Below, piece by piece: positions 55,814-64,000 of a stretch of 64,000 nt of DNA. The stretch is from SHZL01 sp963708905 (GTDB taxonomy: Bacteria; Pseudomonadota; Gammaproteobacteria; Xanthomonadales; SZUA-36). The stretch is from assembly GCA_963708905.1 (NCBI GenBank), contig CAVPUV010000040.1, positions 62,001 through 126,000 of the forward strand, read 5' to 3'. Below the pieces are notes generated by a model that saw only the letters and a program-made list of their open reading frames with translations, was not told the origin of the DNA and searched no databases. The translations under genes were made by a program, and so were the position numbers. The first letter of the stretch is position 1. Each line of letters begins with the position of its first letter.

Positions 55814-57178
55814 ATGAATGTTCCCGCCATCGCCAAAGCAGCGAACCTGGCAGAAAACTGGGCCGAGTCCTTGCGCGCCGGGGAACTGGAGCATGGACCC
55901 TTATGGCTGCAGACGCTGCGCTGCGCAGCCGCCGGCGAATTCCGTTTGCACGGCTTGCCGGGGAACAAGGACGAAGCGTGGAAATACACTTCGCTGCGCC
56001 GGCTTGAGGTCCTGAACCCGGCACTCGGCGTCACCGGGCCTGGTGCGGACGCAGCCGAGTGGACACCCCTGCTGCCGGTGGCCGGCGGCTTTGGCTTTCG
56101 CTTTGTAGACGGACACTTGCAGTGGCTGCAAAAGGAGGCGCCGCAAGGCGTTTCCATGTTGTCACTGCATGACCTGCTGTCTGCTGCCGGACAGGACCAG
56201 CTGAATCATCTGCGCCCGCTGCTCGAAGCCGTCGATGTCGGCGGGCGAACCCATGCATTCGAAGCGTTGAATACGGCGCTTCTGCGTGACGGCGTGATCA
56301 TCCATGTGGCCGGCGGTGTCGATGCCGGACTGTGCCTGGCGCAGTGGGGCCTGGGTGCTTGCACGGTTTCCCGGCTGGACAACTTCCGTCTCATCATCAT
56401 TCTGGAACAAGGCGCCAGGCTGCAACTGCTCGAGCAATTCCAGGATGCCGGGCAACCGGCGGATAAACCAGGGAATGAACCGCAAAAAAATGCCGGTCAG
56501 GCCCTGAACCTGATGCTGCAGGCGCAACTGGCCGCCGGCTCTGTGCTGCAGCACGTGCGGCTGCAGAGCGCCGCTTCCACGAGCATCCTGTTGACCTTCA
56601 GCGACGTGCACCAGGCCGCGCGCAGTTCCTATACCTGCACGGGTTTCGATGTCGGTGGTGGCCTGGTGCGGCATGGTATCAACTGCCGGCTGGCCGGTGA
56701 TGGCGCCCATGCCGAGATCAATGGCGCCTTCGTGCTGGATCATGATCGGCATGTCGACCATCATATCTGTATCGATCACCTGGCTCCATCCTGCAGCAGC
56801 GAACAATTCTTCCGTGGTGTACTGGGCGGCAGCAGCCGGGGCGTATTCAATGGCAAGGCAGTGATCCGGCGCGGAGCGGATGGCTCCCGCGTGCGGCAGT
56901 CGAGTGCCAATCTGTTGTTGTCCGATCTGGCGGAAATCGATACCAAGCCGGAACTGGAAATATACGCGGATGAAGTCGAGGCCAGTCACGGCGCAACGGT
57001 CGGATCGCTGGACGAGCAGGCGGTGTTTTATCTGCGCAGCCGCGGCCTTGGCGATACCGCGGCGCGGCGTATGCTGACTGTGGCTTTTTGCCGCGCTGTC
57101 ACCGCCCGCTTGCCGGATGCCGGCATGGCCGAACAGATAGCGGCTGTGCTTGAAGCCTCCATGCCAAAGCTGGGTTGA
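55814..57178 (+). CDS. sufD: SufBCD complex subunit SufD
   Basis: SufB paralogue completing the scaffold. 454 residues: NKDEAWKYTSLRRLEVL near the N terminus, beta-helix core, and the C-terminal SufB/D motifs VDHHICIDHLAPSCSSEQFF, AVIRRGADGSRVRQSSANLL, DTKPELEIYADEVEASHGAT, LDEQAVFYLRSRGL. Family length about 420-450. It lies 15 bases after sufC. Confidence 0.94.
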   Translation: MNVPAIAKAANLAENWAESLRAGELEHGPLWLQTLRCAAAGEFRLHGLPGNKDEAWKYTSLRRLEVLNPALGVTGPGADAAEWTPLLPVAGGFGFRFVDGHLQWLQKEAPQGVSMLSLHDLLSAAGQDQLNHLRPLLEAVDVGGRTHAFEALNTALLRDGVIIHVAGGVDAGLCLAQWGLGACTVSRLDNFRLIIILEQGARLQLLEQFQDAGQPADKPGNEPQKNAGQALNLMLQAQLAAGSVLQHVRLQSAASTSILLTFSDVHQAARSSYTCTGFDVGGGLVRHGINCRLAGDGAHAEINGAFVLDHDRHVDHHICIDHLAPSCSSEQFFRGVLGGSSRGVFNGKAVIRRGADGSRVRQSSANLLLSDLAEIDTKPELEIYADEVEASHGATVGSLDEQAVFYLRSRGLGDTAARRMLTVAFCRAVTARLPDAGMAEQIAAVLEASMPKLG

Positions 57179-57187
57179 ACAGGAGGG

Positions 57188-58450
57188 ATGATGGTTACCA
57201 ACACGAACGCTGCAATCGCTAACAAAGTGCCGGCGCTGGATGTCGCGCGCGTTCGGCAGGACTTTCCCATCCTGTCGCGGCAGGTCCACGGCAAACCGCT
57301 GGTGTATTTTGATACCGCTGCCTCGGCGCAACGGCCTCTGGCCGTCATCGAGGCCACGGACCGTTTCTATCGAATGCACAACGCCAACGTGCATCGTGGC
57401 GTGCACACCCTCAGCCAGGAAGCCACGGACGAGTATGAAGCCGGCCGTCAGGCGCTGGTCGAATTCATCCACGCCGCGTCCGCGCGTGAGGTCATTTTTA
57501 CCCGCGGCACGACCGAATCCATCAACCTGGTGGCGCAAAGTTTTCTGCGCCCGCGCGTGGGTCCGGGAGATGAAATCGTGATCACGCACATGGAGCATCA
57601 TTCCAACATCGTGCCGTGGCAGATGGTGTGCGGGCAAACCGGGGCGAAACTGCGCATAGCACCGATAAACCAGAGGGGTGAATTACTGCTGGATGAACTG
57701 GAGAGCATGCTGACGGAGCGCGTCAAGCTGCTGAGCGTGGCCCACGTATCCAATGCGCTGGGCACCATCAATCCGGTGAAAACCATCTGTGCCATGGCCA
57801 GGGCTCACGGCATACCGGTACTGGTCGATGGCGCCCAGGCCATGCCGCACGCCAGCGTGGACGTGCAGGCACTGGCTTGTGACTTCTATTGCCTGTCGGG
57901 ACACAAAATGTATGGCCCCACCGGTATCGGCGCCTTGTGGGCGCGCGAACGGATACTTGAGGACATGCCTCCGTGGCAGGGCGGCGGTGAAATGATCCGT
58001 ACCGTAACCTTCGAAAAAACCGAATACAATGACTTGCCGGCCAAATTCGAGGCTGGCACGCCCAATATTGCCGGCAGTGTGGGCCTCGGCGCTGCAGTCC
58101 GCTACCTGCAGGGGCTGGGAATGGATGCGATTGCCGCACATGAATCCGCGGTTCTTGCCTACGCGACGCGGCAACTGGAAGCGGTAGAAGGCCTCAGGAT
58201 TATTGGTAGGGCCGAAGAAAAAGCCGGGGTCATCAGCTTTACGCTCGAAGGTGTCCATCCACATGACCTTGGCACCATCATCGATCATTTTGGCGTGGCC
58301 ATTCGCACCGGGCATCATTGTGCCATGCCGGTGATGCAGTATTTCAACGTGCCCGCGACAGCGCGGGTGTCGCTCGGTCTGTACAACACCATGGAAGAAG
58401 TGGACGTACTGGTTGATGCGCTCGGCCGCGCGCGTGCGATGTTGCGCTGA
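57188..58450 (+). CDS. sufS: Group II cysteine desulfurase SufS
   Basis: PLP enzyme that releases sulfur from cysteine as persulfide. 420 residues: THMEHHSNIVPWQMVC, VDGAQAMPHASVDVQALACD, Schiff-base Lys240 in CLSGHKMYGPTGIGALW, and the persulfide cysteine Cys378 in AIRTGHHCAMPVMQYF. AGGAGGG directly precedes tandem ATGs at 57188/57191. No SufE, SufU or SufA gene follows. A sulfur acceptor and carrier must be encoded elsewhere. Confidence 0.96.
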   Translation: MMVTNTNAAIANKVPALDVARVRQDFPILSRQVHGKPLVYFDTAASAQRPLAVIEATDRFYRMHNANVHRGVHTLSQEATDEYEAGRQALVEFIHAASAREVIFTRGTTESINLVAQSFLRPRVGPGDEIVITHMEHHSNIVPWQMVCGQTGAKLRIAPINQRGELLLDELESMLTERVKLLSVAHVSNALGTINPVKTICAMARAHGIPVLVDGAQAMPHASVDVQALACDFYCLSGHKMYGPTGIGALWARERILEDMPPWQGGGEMIRTVTFEKTEYNDLPAKFEAGTPNIAGSVGLGAAVRYLQGLGMDAIAAHESAVLAYATRQLEAVEGLRIIGRAEEKAGVISFTLEGVHPHDLGTIIDHFGVAIRTGHHCAMPVMQYFNVPATARVSLGLYNTMEEVDVLVDALGRARAMLR

Positions 58451-58498
58451 GGGCCCGCCGGAAGAGATGCTGCCAGCTGCATGACGGAATCCTGACCG

Positions 58499-60118
58499 AT
58501 GCATGCCGAAACACCTTTTTCGCAGGCAACGAAAGCCTACCGCCTGCAGGACTTTGATGTCGCGTTGCAAGCCTGTGAAACCCTGTTGGCGCAGCAGCTC
58601 GCGGCAGCGGCTCTGCCCGCGATACTGAATCTGAAAGCGCTCAGCCTGGCCGGCAAGGGACTTATGTTTGCCGCGTTCGATTGCCTTGAGCGCGCCATTC
58701 AAATACAACCCGGCGATGCGCTGCTGAGGCATCACACTGCGCGCATTCTGCTTGAGCTGGGGCGCTTCGATGCGGCACGACATGAGGCCGAACGGGCTTG
58801 TCAGCTGGCACCCCGGCACAGCGGGTACCGCTACCACCTGGCCGTTGTCTGCCTGCTGCAAGGCGACTCCCGCATGGCACAGGAAGTTGCGCAGCAGTGT
58901 GTCAGCGAAGATGCCACCCTGTTTGAAGCCTGGATACTGCTCAGTGAACTGGCAGCGGAACGTGGCGAACCTGCACAAGCCGCCGCCTGTCTGCGGGAAA
59001 TTTTACGGCAGGACGCCGGGCATGCAGCCGCCTGGGCTTTGCTCGCCGCAATGGGCGGCGATGCCGGGACGGACCGTGCGGCGCAGCGCGCACTGGAAGA
59101 GATCAGGACCAGCGCCAGGGATGATGAAAGCGCTGCAACCGCGGGGTTTGCACTGGCGGATATGGCGCGCCGCTGTGGCGACCATGCGGCCGCGTTCGCG
59201 CTGTACCGGCAGGCCAACGAATATCTGGCGGCGGCCCATCCTTTCGCCATGGACGACTGGGAATTATCGTTGGATAAAACCGTTTCGGCTTCGCGTGCAT
59301 GGCTGGAGTCCAGCCATTCTGCGGCCGCAGGCGCAGACACGAATGGTGGGGAAAGACTGGTTTTTATCGTCGGTATGCCGCGTTCAGGGACTTCCCTGTG
59401 TGAACAGATCATCTGCTCGCATCCCGGGGTCACGGGCGGGGGCGAAATGGCGACGATGGAATATATCGCCAACACGCTTGGCTACGAGAATATCGATCCG
59501 TTCAATTCGGAATCAGAGCCGGAATGGCTGCAGCGCATGCGTGGCGCCTACCTCGACTCTTTGCCCGCGGGATCGGCGGCGTATGAGAGGATCAGCGACA
59601 AGACTCCGCGGAATTTCGAACGTCTCGGCCTGATATTGCGGCTTTTCCCCGCTGCCAGGGTGTTGTGGTGTGTGCGTCATCCCCTGGATACCATCATCTC
59701 CTGCTTCTTCCAGGATTTCCGCTCGGGGCAGAGATTCAGCTACCGCTTGGACTATGCCGCGCGGATGTATGCCGGGCACGTCCGCGCAATGCGGCACTGG
59801 ATGCGGTATTTCGCCGATTCGATCACTGTCATCGACTACGCTGAATTGGTGCAGAATCCCGCGGCGACGGCCCGGCAAATGGCGGCGTTTATCGGGCTGG
59901 ACTTCAATCCGGCGATGCTGCAGCCGCATCTGAACCCGCGACCCGTTCGAACTGCCAGTTCGCTGCAGGTCAAGCAAGCGATTTATACGACTTCGCTGAA
60001 CAACTGGCGTCACTACCGGCGGGAACTGGCCGCGGCAAGCGCCATGCTGCAGCAGCAGGGTCTGCTCGATGAGCAATGGCGCAGCACGGTGCTTTCCGGC
60101 GTGGAGACGGTTGGCTGA
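58499..60118 (+). CDS. TPR-sulfotransferase fusion protein
   Basis: 539 residues. Residues ~1-265 are tetratricopeptide-like helices (ATKAYRLQDFDVALQACETL; GRFDAARHEAERACQLAPRH; MARRCGDHAAAFALYRQANE). The rest is a sulfotransferase_3-type domain with the PAPS 5'-phosphosulfate loop FIVGMPRSGTSLCEQII near residue 290, CVRHPLDTIISCFFQDFRSG (3'-phosphate site) and YAELVQNPAATARQMAAFIG. Such bacterial fusions are common but rarely have known acceptors; protein tyrosine or glycan sulfation are options. It starts 48 bases after sufS with no terminator seen, so cotranscription with the suf operon is possible. Confidence 0.88.
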   Translation: MHAETPFSQATKAYRLQDFDVALQACETLLAQQLAAAALPAILNLKALSLAGKGLMFAAFDCLERAIQIQPGDALLRHHTARILLELGRFDAARHEAERACQLAPRHSGYRYHLAVVCLLQGDSRMAQEVAQQCVSEDATLFEAWILLSELAAERGEPAQAAACLREILRQDAGHAAAWALLAAMGGDAGTDRAAQRALEEIRTSARDDESAATAGFALADMARRCGDHAAAFALYRQANEYLAAAHPFAMDDWELSLDKTVSASRAWLESSHSAAAGADTNGGERLVFIVGMPRSGTSLCEQIICSHPGVTGGGEMATMEYIANTLGYENIDPFNSESEPEWLQRMRGAYLDSLPAGSAAYERISDKTPRNFERLGLILRLFPAARVLWCVRHPLDTIISCFFQDFRSGQRFSYRLDYAARMYAGHVRAMRHWMRYFADSITVIDYAELVQNPAATARQMAAFIGLDFNPAMLQPHLNPRPVRTASSLQVKQAIYTTSLNNWRHYRRELAAASAMLQQQGLLDEQWRSTVLSGVETVG

Positions 60119-60132
60119 TCCTGGCCTGAAAA

Positions 60133-62385
60133 TTAGCCGACAGCCAACTCGATCTTGGTCACGTGCTGGAAGCCGCGCGGCAACTTACGTCCGCGCAGGG
60201 CCCGGTTTGCGCGGAAGTGGTCGATGTCCTTTGCCGCCATGCGCAGGTAGCGTTGGCCCGCCCACACCAGGATTTCGTCTTTTTCGCTGATGACGATCAG
60301 GCCGATGACACGTTCATCGCCGCTCTTCAGACGTTTCAACGGCACATTGATCAGCTTGTTGCCTTTGCCCTTGGCCAGTTCCGGAACCTCTGCCAGCGGA
60401 AACGCCAGCATATAGCCATCGGAGCTGACACATACGATGGTGCTGGATGTCTGTGTATCGATAACGGCCGGTGTCAGTGGCACGGCGCCGGCTGGCAGGG
60501 AAATCACGGCCTTGCCAGCGCGCATGCGGCTGTGCAGGTTTTCCAGTGCCGTAATGAAACCATAGCCGAAGGAACTGGCCAGCAGAATCTTCTGCTGTCC
60601 GTCGCCGCTCAGGCAGTACAGGAATGAAGCGCCATCCGGTGGACTGAACTTGCTGCTCAGGGGCTCACCCAGGCCGCGCGCCGAAGGCAGGGCATGCGCC
60701 GGCAAGGCATAGGCTCGTCCCGCCGCGTCGAGGAATACCGCCTGCTCATTGCTGCGGCCACGCGCGCTGTGCTGGAATTCGTCGCCGGCGCGATAACTGA
60801 GTGTCGCCGGGTCAATTTCATGTCCCTTGGCAAGTCGTACCCAACCGGATTTTGACAGGACGATGGTCACGGGTTCAGACGGCACCAGGTCTTCCTGCTT
60901 GAGTGCCTGTGCGGCTTCGCGCGCAACCAGGATGGAGCGGCGGTCATCACCAAAGGCCTGGCTGTCATCCGCCAACTCTTTCTTGATCAGCGTCTTCAGA
61001 CGGGTTTTGGAGCCCAGGGTGGTCTGCAGTGACTCACGCTCGCTTTCCAGCATGTCCTGTTCGCCCCGTATCTTCATTTCTTCCAGTCTGGCCAGGTGCC
61101 GCAGCTTCAGTTCGAGGATGGCTTCAGCCTGGGTGCCGCTGAGGCCGAAGCGCTCCATCAATACCGGCTTGGGCTCATCTTCGCCGCGGATGATGCGAAT
61201 GACTTCATCGATGTTGAGGTAGGCGATCATCAGACCGCTCAAAACGTGCAAGCGGTCCACCACCTGGTCCAGGCGGTGCTGCAGACGCCGCACCACGGTA
61301 TCCATGCGGAAAGCCAGCCACTCCTTGAGCAAACCCCTGAGATTCATGACCTGCGGTTTGCCATTGACGCCGATGATGTTCAAATTGACGCGGTAGTTGC
61401 GTTCCAGGTCAGTGGTGGCAAAAAGGTGGTTCATCAATTGTTCGAGGTCCACCCGATTCGAGCGCGGCACGATGACCAGGCGTGTCGGGTCTTCGTGATC
61501 GGACTCATCGCGCAGGTCTTCGACCATGGGTAATTTCCTGGCCTGCATTTGCGCCGCGATCTGCTCCAGCACTTTGGCCGGAGAAACCTGGTGTGGTAAG
61601 GCGGTGATGACGATTTCACCGTTTTCTTTTTCCCACACGGCCCGCATGCGCACGGAGCCGTTGCCTGTTTCATACATTTTGCGCAGTTCTTCCGCCGGAG
61701 TGATGATCTCCGCATCGGTTGGATAATCCGGGCCCTTGATGTGCGTGCAAAGATCGGCGACGCTGGCCTTGGGATCTTCCAGCAGGTGGATGCACGCGCT
61801 GACCACTTCGCGCAGGTTATGTGACGGGATGTCGGTAGACATGCCGACGGCAATACCGGTGCTGCCGTTGAGCAATACGTTGGGCAGCCGGGACGGCAGC
61901 AAGGTGGGTTCTTTCAGGGTACCATCAAAATTTGGCGCCCAATCAACCGTGCCCATGCCCAGTTCCGCCAGCAGCGTGCGGGCGTAGGCGGTGAGCCGCG
62001 ATTCGGTGTAACGCATGGCAGCGAAAGACTTGGGGTCATCGGGCGAACCAAAGTTTCCCTGGCCGTCAACCAGCGGATAGCGCAAGCTGAAGGCTTGCGC
62101 CATCAGCACCATGGCCTCATAGCAGGCCGAGTCGCCGTGGGGGTGGAACTTGCCGATGACATCGCCAATCGTACGGGCGGATTTTTTGTGCTTGGATCCG
62201 GCGCTCAGCCCCAACTCGCTCATCGCATAAACAATCCGTCGTTGTACCGGTTTGAGACCGTCGCTGATATGCGGCAAGGCACGGTCGAGAACGACGTACA
62301 TCGAATAGTCCAGGTAGGCTTTTTCGGCGTAATCCTTGAGTGGAATTTTTTCGTGGTCAGGAAAGGATTGGGTGATGGCGGTCAT
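60133..62385 (-). CDS. parC: DNA topoisomerase IV subunit A
   Basis: Decatenates daughter chromosomes with ParE. 750 residues: N-terminal winged-helix/tower domain with the quinolone-resistance region HPHGDSACYEAMVLMAQAFS (Ser86 and Glu90, wild-type-like) and catalytic Tyr126 in AMRYTESRL. The C-terminal beta-pinwheel ends HFRANRALRGRKLPRGFQHV. The start MTAITQSFPDHEKIPLKDYA is close to the family start. It lies 205 bases after parE on the minus strand, separated by a five-hairpin element. Confidence 0.97.
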   Translation of the reverse strand: MTAITQSFPDHEKIPLKDYAEKAYLDYSMYVVLDRALPHISDGLKPVQRRIVYAMSELGLSAGSKHKKSARTIGDVIGKFHPHGDSACYEAMVLMAQAFSLRYPLVDGQGNFGSPDDPKSFAAMRYTESRLTAYARTLLAELGMGTVDWAPNFDGTLKEPTLLPSRLPNVLLNGSTGIAVGMSTDIPSHNLREVVSACIHLLEDPKASVADLCTHIKGPDYPTDAEIITPAEELRKMYETGNGSVRMRAVWEKENGEIVITALPHQVSPAKVLEQIAAQMQARKLPMVEDLRDESDHEDPTRLVIVPRSNRVDLEQLMNHLFATTDLERNYRVNLNIIGVNGKPQVMNLRGLLKEWLAFRMDTVVRRLQHRLDQVVDRLHVLSGLMIAYLNIDEVIRIIRGEDEPKPVLMERFGLSGTQAEAILELKLRHLARLEEMKIRGEQDMLESERESLQTTLGSKTRLKTLIKKELADDSQAFGDDRRSILVAREAAQALKQEDLVPSEPVTIVLSKSGWVRLAKGHEIDPATLSYRAGDEFQHSARGRSNEQAVFLDAAGRAYALPAHALPSARGLGEPLSSKFSPPDGASFLYCLSGDGQQKILLASSFGYGFITALENLHSRMRAGKAVISLPAGAVPLTPAVIDTQTSSTIVCVSSDGYMLAFPLAEVPELAKGKGNKLINVPLKRLKSGDERVIGLIVISEKDEILVWAGQRYLRMAAKDIDHFRANRALRGRKLPRGFQHVTKIELAVG

Positions 62386-62411
62386 GAACTTGATTACCTG
62401 GTGATTACCGT

Positions 62412-62569
62412 TTAAGGAAGCTCTGAATAATTCATCCTTGAATTATCAGAGCACGCCAAACAAAAAATGTGATTTTTGTTTGGCTCTCATTTTCAATGGC
62501 TTATAGCTATTGAAAATGTTGGCACATCCCTGTGCCAAGGAAACTCTGAATAAACCAGAGTTTCCTTAA
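62412..62569. repeat. Five-hairpin palindromic element, copy C
   Basis: A perfect 8-bp outer inverted repeat, TTAAGGAA (62412-62419) and TTCCTTAA (62562-62569), encloses five hairpins. Stems: 62420-62434 with 62439-62452 (bulged A as in copy A). 62455-62466 with 62473-62484 (identical to copy A). 62488-62500 with 62506-62518 (10 identical pairs, then a changed but still paired tip). 62519-62526 with 62531-62538 (TTGGCACA). 62541-62548 with 62556-62563 (AAACTCTG). It sits between parE and parC, in the opposite orientation to their transcription if copy A is taken as forward. Confidence 0.9.
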
Positions 62570-62590
62570 TGGCCTCTGGTTTGCCGAATT

Positions 62591-64000
62591 TCACACCGTC
62601 GCCAGATTGCCCTTGTCCTCCAGCCAGGCCTTGCGGTCGGAGGCGCGTTTCTTGGCCAGCAACATGTCCATCAACTGGTCGGTCGAGACCGTATTCTCCA
62701 CGGTCAACTGGACCAGGCGTCGCGTGTCCGGATTGACCGTGCTTTCCCGCAGTTGCATGGGGTTCATTTCACCCAGGCCCTTGAAGCGGGTTTCGGCCAC
62801 CTTGCCTTTCTTTTTTTCCGCGGCGATGCGTTCATGGATGCCCTTGCGTTCTTCATCATCCAGCGCATAAAACGTCTCTTTGCCTACATCGATGCGGTAC
62901 AGCGGCGGCATTGCCACGAAAATGTGACCGCTCTCGACCAGGGCGGTAAAGTGTTTCAGGAACAGGGCCGTCAGCAAGGTTGCGATATGCAGTCCGTCTG
63001 AATCCGCATCCGCCAGGATGATGACTTTGCCGTAGCGCAAGCCGGCAATCTGGTTGGTGCCGGGGTCGACACCGATGGCCACCGAAATATCGTGCACTTC
63101 CTGGTTGGCCAGCACCGCTTCGGAATCCACCTCCCAGGTATTCAAAATCTTGCCACGCAGCGGCAGGATGGCCTGGAACTCACGATTCCGCGCCTGCTTG
63201 GCCGAGCCGCCGGCGGAATCGCCTTCCACCAGAAACAATTCCGTCATCGCCAGGTCCTGTGAGGTGCAATCCGCCAGCTTTCCGGGCAGTGCCGGCCCCT
63301 GCGTTATTTTCTTGCGCACCACTTTACGCGCGGTTTTCATTCGGTTTTGCGCATTGGCGATGGCCAGTTGCGCGATCGCCTCACCGTCGGCCACGTTCTG
63401 GTTCAGCCACAGGCTGAAGGCATCCTTGATGATGCCGGAAACAAATGCGGCACAGGACCGGGATGACAGCCGTTCCTTGGTCTGACCGCTGAATTGCGGA
63501 TCAGCCAGTTTCACCGACAGGATAAAGCCGATTTTCTCCCAGATATCTTCCGGCGACAGGCGGATGCCGCGCGGCAAAAGACTATGCAGTTCACAAAACT
63601 CCCGCAGCGCCTCGACCAGGCCGGTGCGCAGCCCGTTGATATGGGTTCCGCCCTGGGTGGTGGGAATCAGGTTGACATAGCCTTCCTGCAGCGCACCGCC
63701 ATCGGGCAGCCAGCACAATGCCCAGGCGGCCTCGGAGTCGGTCCCTTTCATGCTGCCGGTGAATGGCTCGGCCGGCAGGCAGGTTTCCCCCACCAGCTCG
63801 GATTTGAAGTAGTCGGCCAATCCATCCTGGTAACACCATTCTTCTTTCTCGCCGGTTTTGTCGATCTTCAGACTGACCAGCAGCCCCGGGCAAAGGACTG
63901 CCTTGGCCCGCAGCAGATGGCGCAGGCGCGGGATCGAAAAACCGGGGGAATCGAAATATTGCGCAGCGGGCCAGAAGCGCAGGCGGGTGCCGGTATTGCG
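62591..64000 (-). CDS. parE: DNA topoisomerase IV subunit B, 5' end cut by window edge
   Basis: ATPase subunit of topoisomerase IV. The frame is open from the stop at 62591 to base 64000 (at least 469 residues), continuing upstream as RNTGTRLRFWPAAQYFDSPG. The N-terminal part of the GHKL ATPase is outside. Visible: TTQGGTHINGLRTGLVEALR, TOPRIM EGDSAGGSAKQARNREFQAI, LPLRGKILNTWEV, ILADADSDGLHIATLL and GLGEMNPMQLRESTVNPDTR. An ORF starting at 63820 is only an internal start. Confidence 0.96.
   Translation of the reverse strand, partial: RNTGTRLRFWPAAQYFDSPGFSIPRLRHLLRAKAVLCPGLLVSLKIDKTGEKEEWCYQDGLADYFKSELVGETCLPAEPFTGSMKGTDSEAAWALCWLPDGGALQEGYVNLIPTTQGGTHINGLRTGLVEALREFCELHSLLPRGIRLSPEDIWEKIGFILSVKLADPQFSGQTKERLSSRSCAAFVSGIIKDAFSLWLNQNVADGEAIAQLAIANAQNRMKTARKVVRKKITQGPALPGKLADCTSQDLAMTELFLVEGDSAGGSAKQARNREFQAILPLRGKILNTWEVDSEAVLANQEVHDISVAIGVDPGTNQIAGLRYGKVIILADADSDGLHIATLLTALFLKHFTALVESGHIFVAMPPLYRIDVGKETFYALDDEERKGIHERIAAEKKKGKVAETRFKGLGEMNPMQLRESTVNPDTRRLVQLTVENTVSTDQLMDMLLAKKRASDRKAWLEDKGNLATV

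Overview
This 64-kb window is chromosomal, GC-rich and almost fully coding. The gene orders are typical of Gammaproteobacteria: bamD/rluD/pgeF, yrbG-kdsD-kdsC-lptC-lptA-lptB-rpoN-hpf-ptsN opposite ibaG-murA, purM-purN, hda, and yoaA-tsaB. The run ptsN-hprK-rapZ-EIIA-ptsH-ptsI-mgtE and an Rrf2-sufB-sufC-sufD-sufS operon point to a deep-branching lineage (Xanthomonadales/Chromatiales-like), not an enteric. I cannot name family or genus. No rRNA, tRNA, transposase, phage gene or CRISPR array was seen.

Layout. 1-8.9 kb: pilS (cut by the left edge), sucCD, nadE, bamD, rluD, pgeF, a threonine-aldolase-like gene. 9-15 kb: hrpA and relA. 15-28 kb: a 1504-aa three-module glycosyltransferase, PBP1b (mrcB), a TPR lipoprotein, yoaA, tsaB, a two-module glycosyltransferase coupled to mgtE. 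29-40.5 kb (minus strand): the envelope and nitrogen-regulation block from yrbG through lptCAB, rpoN, hpf and a regulatory PTS (PtsN, HprK/P, RapZ, mannose-type EIIA, HPr, EI). 40.5-48.9 kb: ibaG-murA, purMN, a CDP-alcohol phosphatidyltransferase, an AI-2E-type permease, hda and a Bacteroidetes-like AMP nucleosidase. 48.9-49.4 kb: a repeat-rich gap. 49.4-60 kb: an unknown lipoprotein, murU-amgK (cell-wall sugar recycling), the suf operon and a TPR-sulfotransferase. 60-64 kb: parC and parE (cut by the right edge).

Two things stand out. First, three intergenic elements of about 160 bp (5999-6154, 29038-29201 inverted, 62412-62569) share one architecture: an outer inverted repeat enclosing five consecutive hairpins. 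Linkers and the central hairpin are conserved in sequence. Other stems differ between copies but stay paired, so pairing itself looks selected. Second, three conserved genes (pgeF, relA and the suf Rrf2 regulator) each carry one extra base that breaks the frame. Two lie in G runs, so sequencing error is the default explanation, but real mutation or +1 frameshifting is not excluded.

Starts were chosen by family alignment from memory, ribosome-binding sites and signal peptides. No database search was possible.
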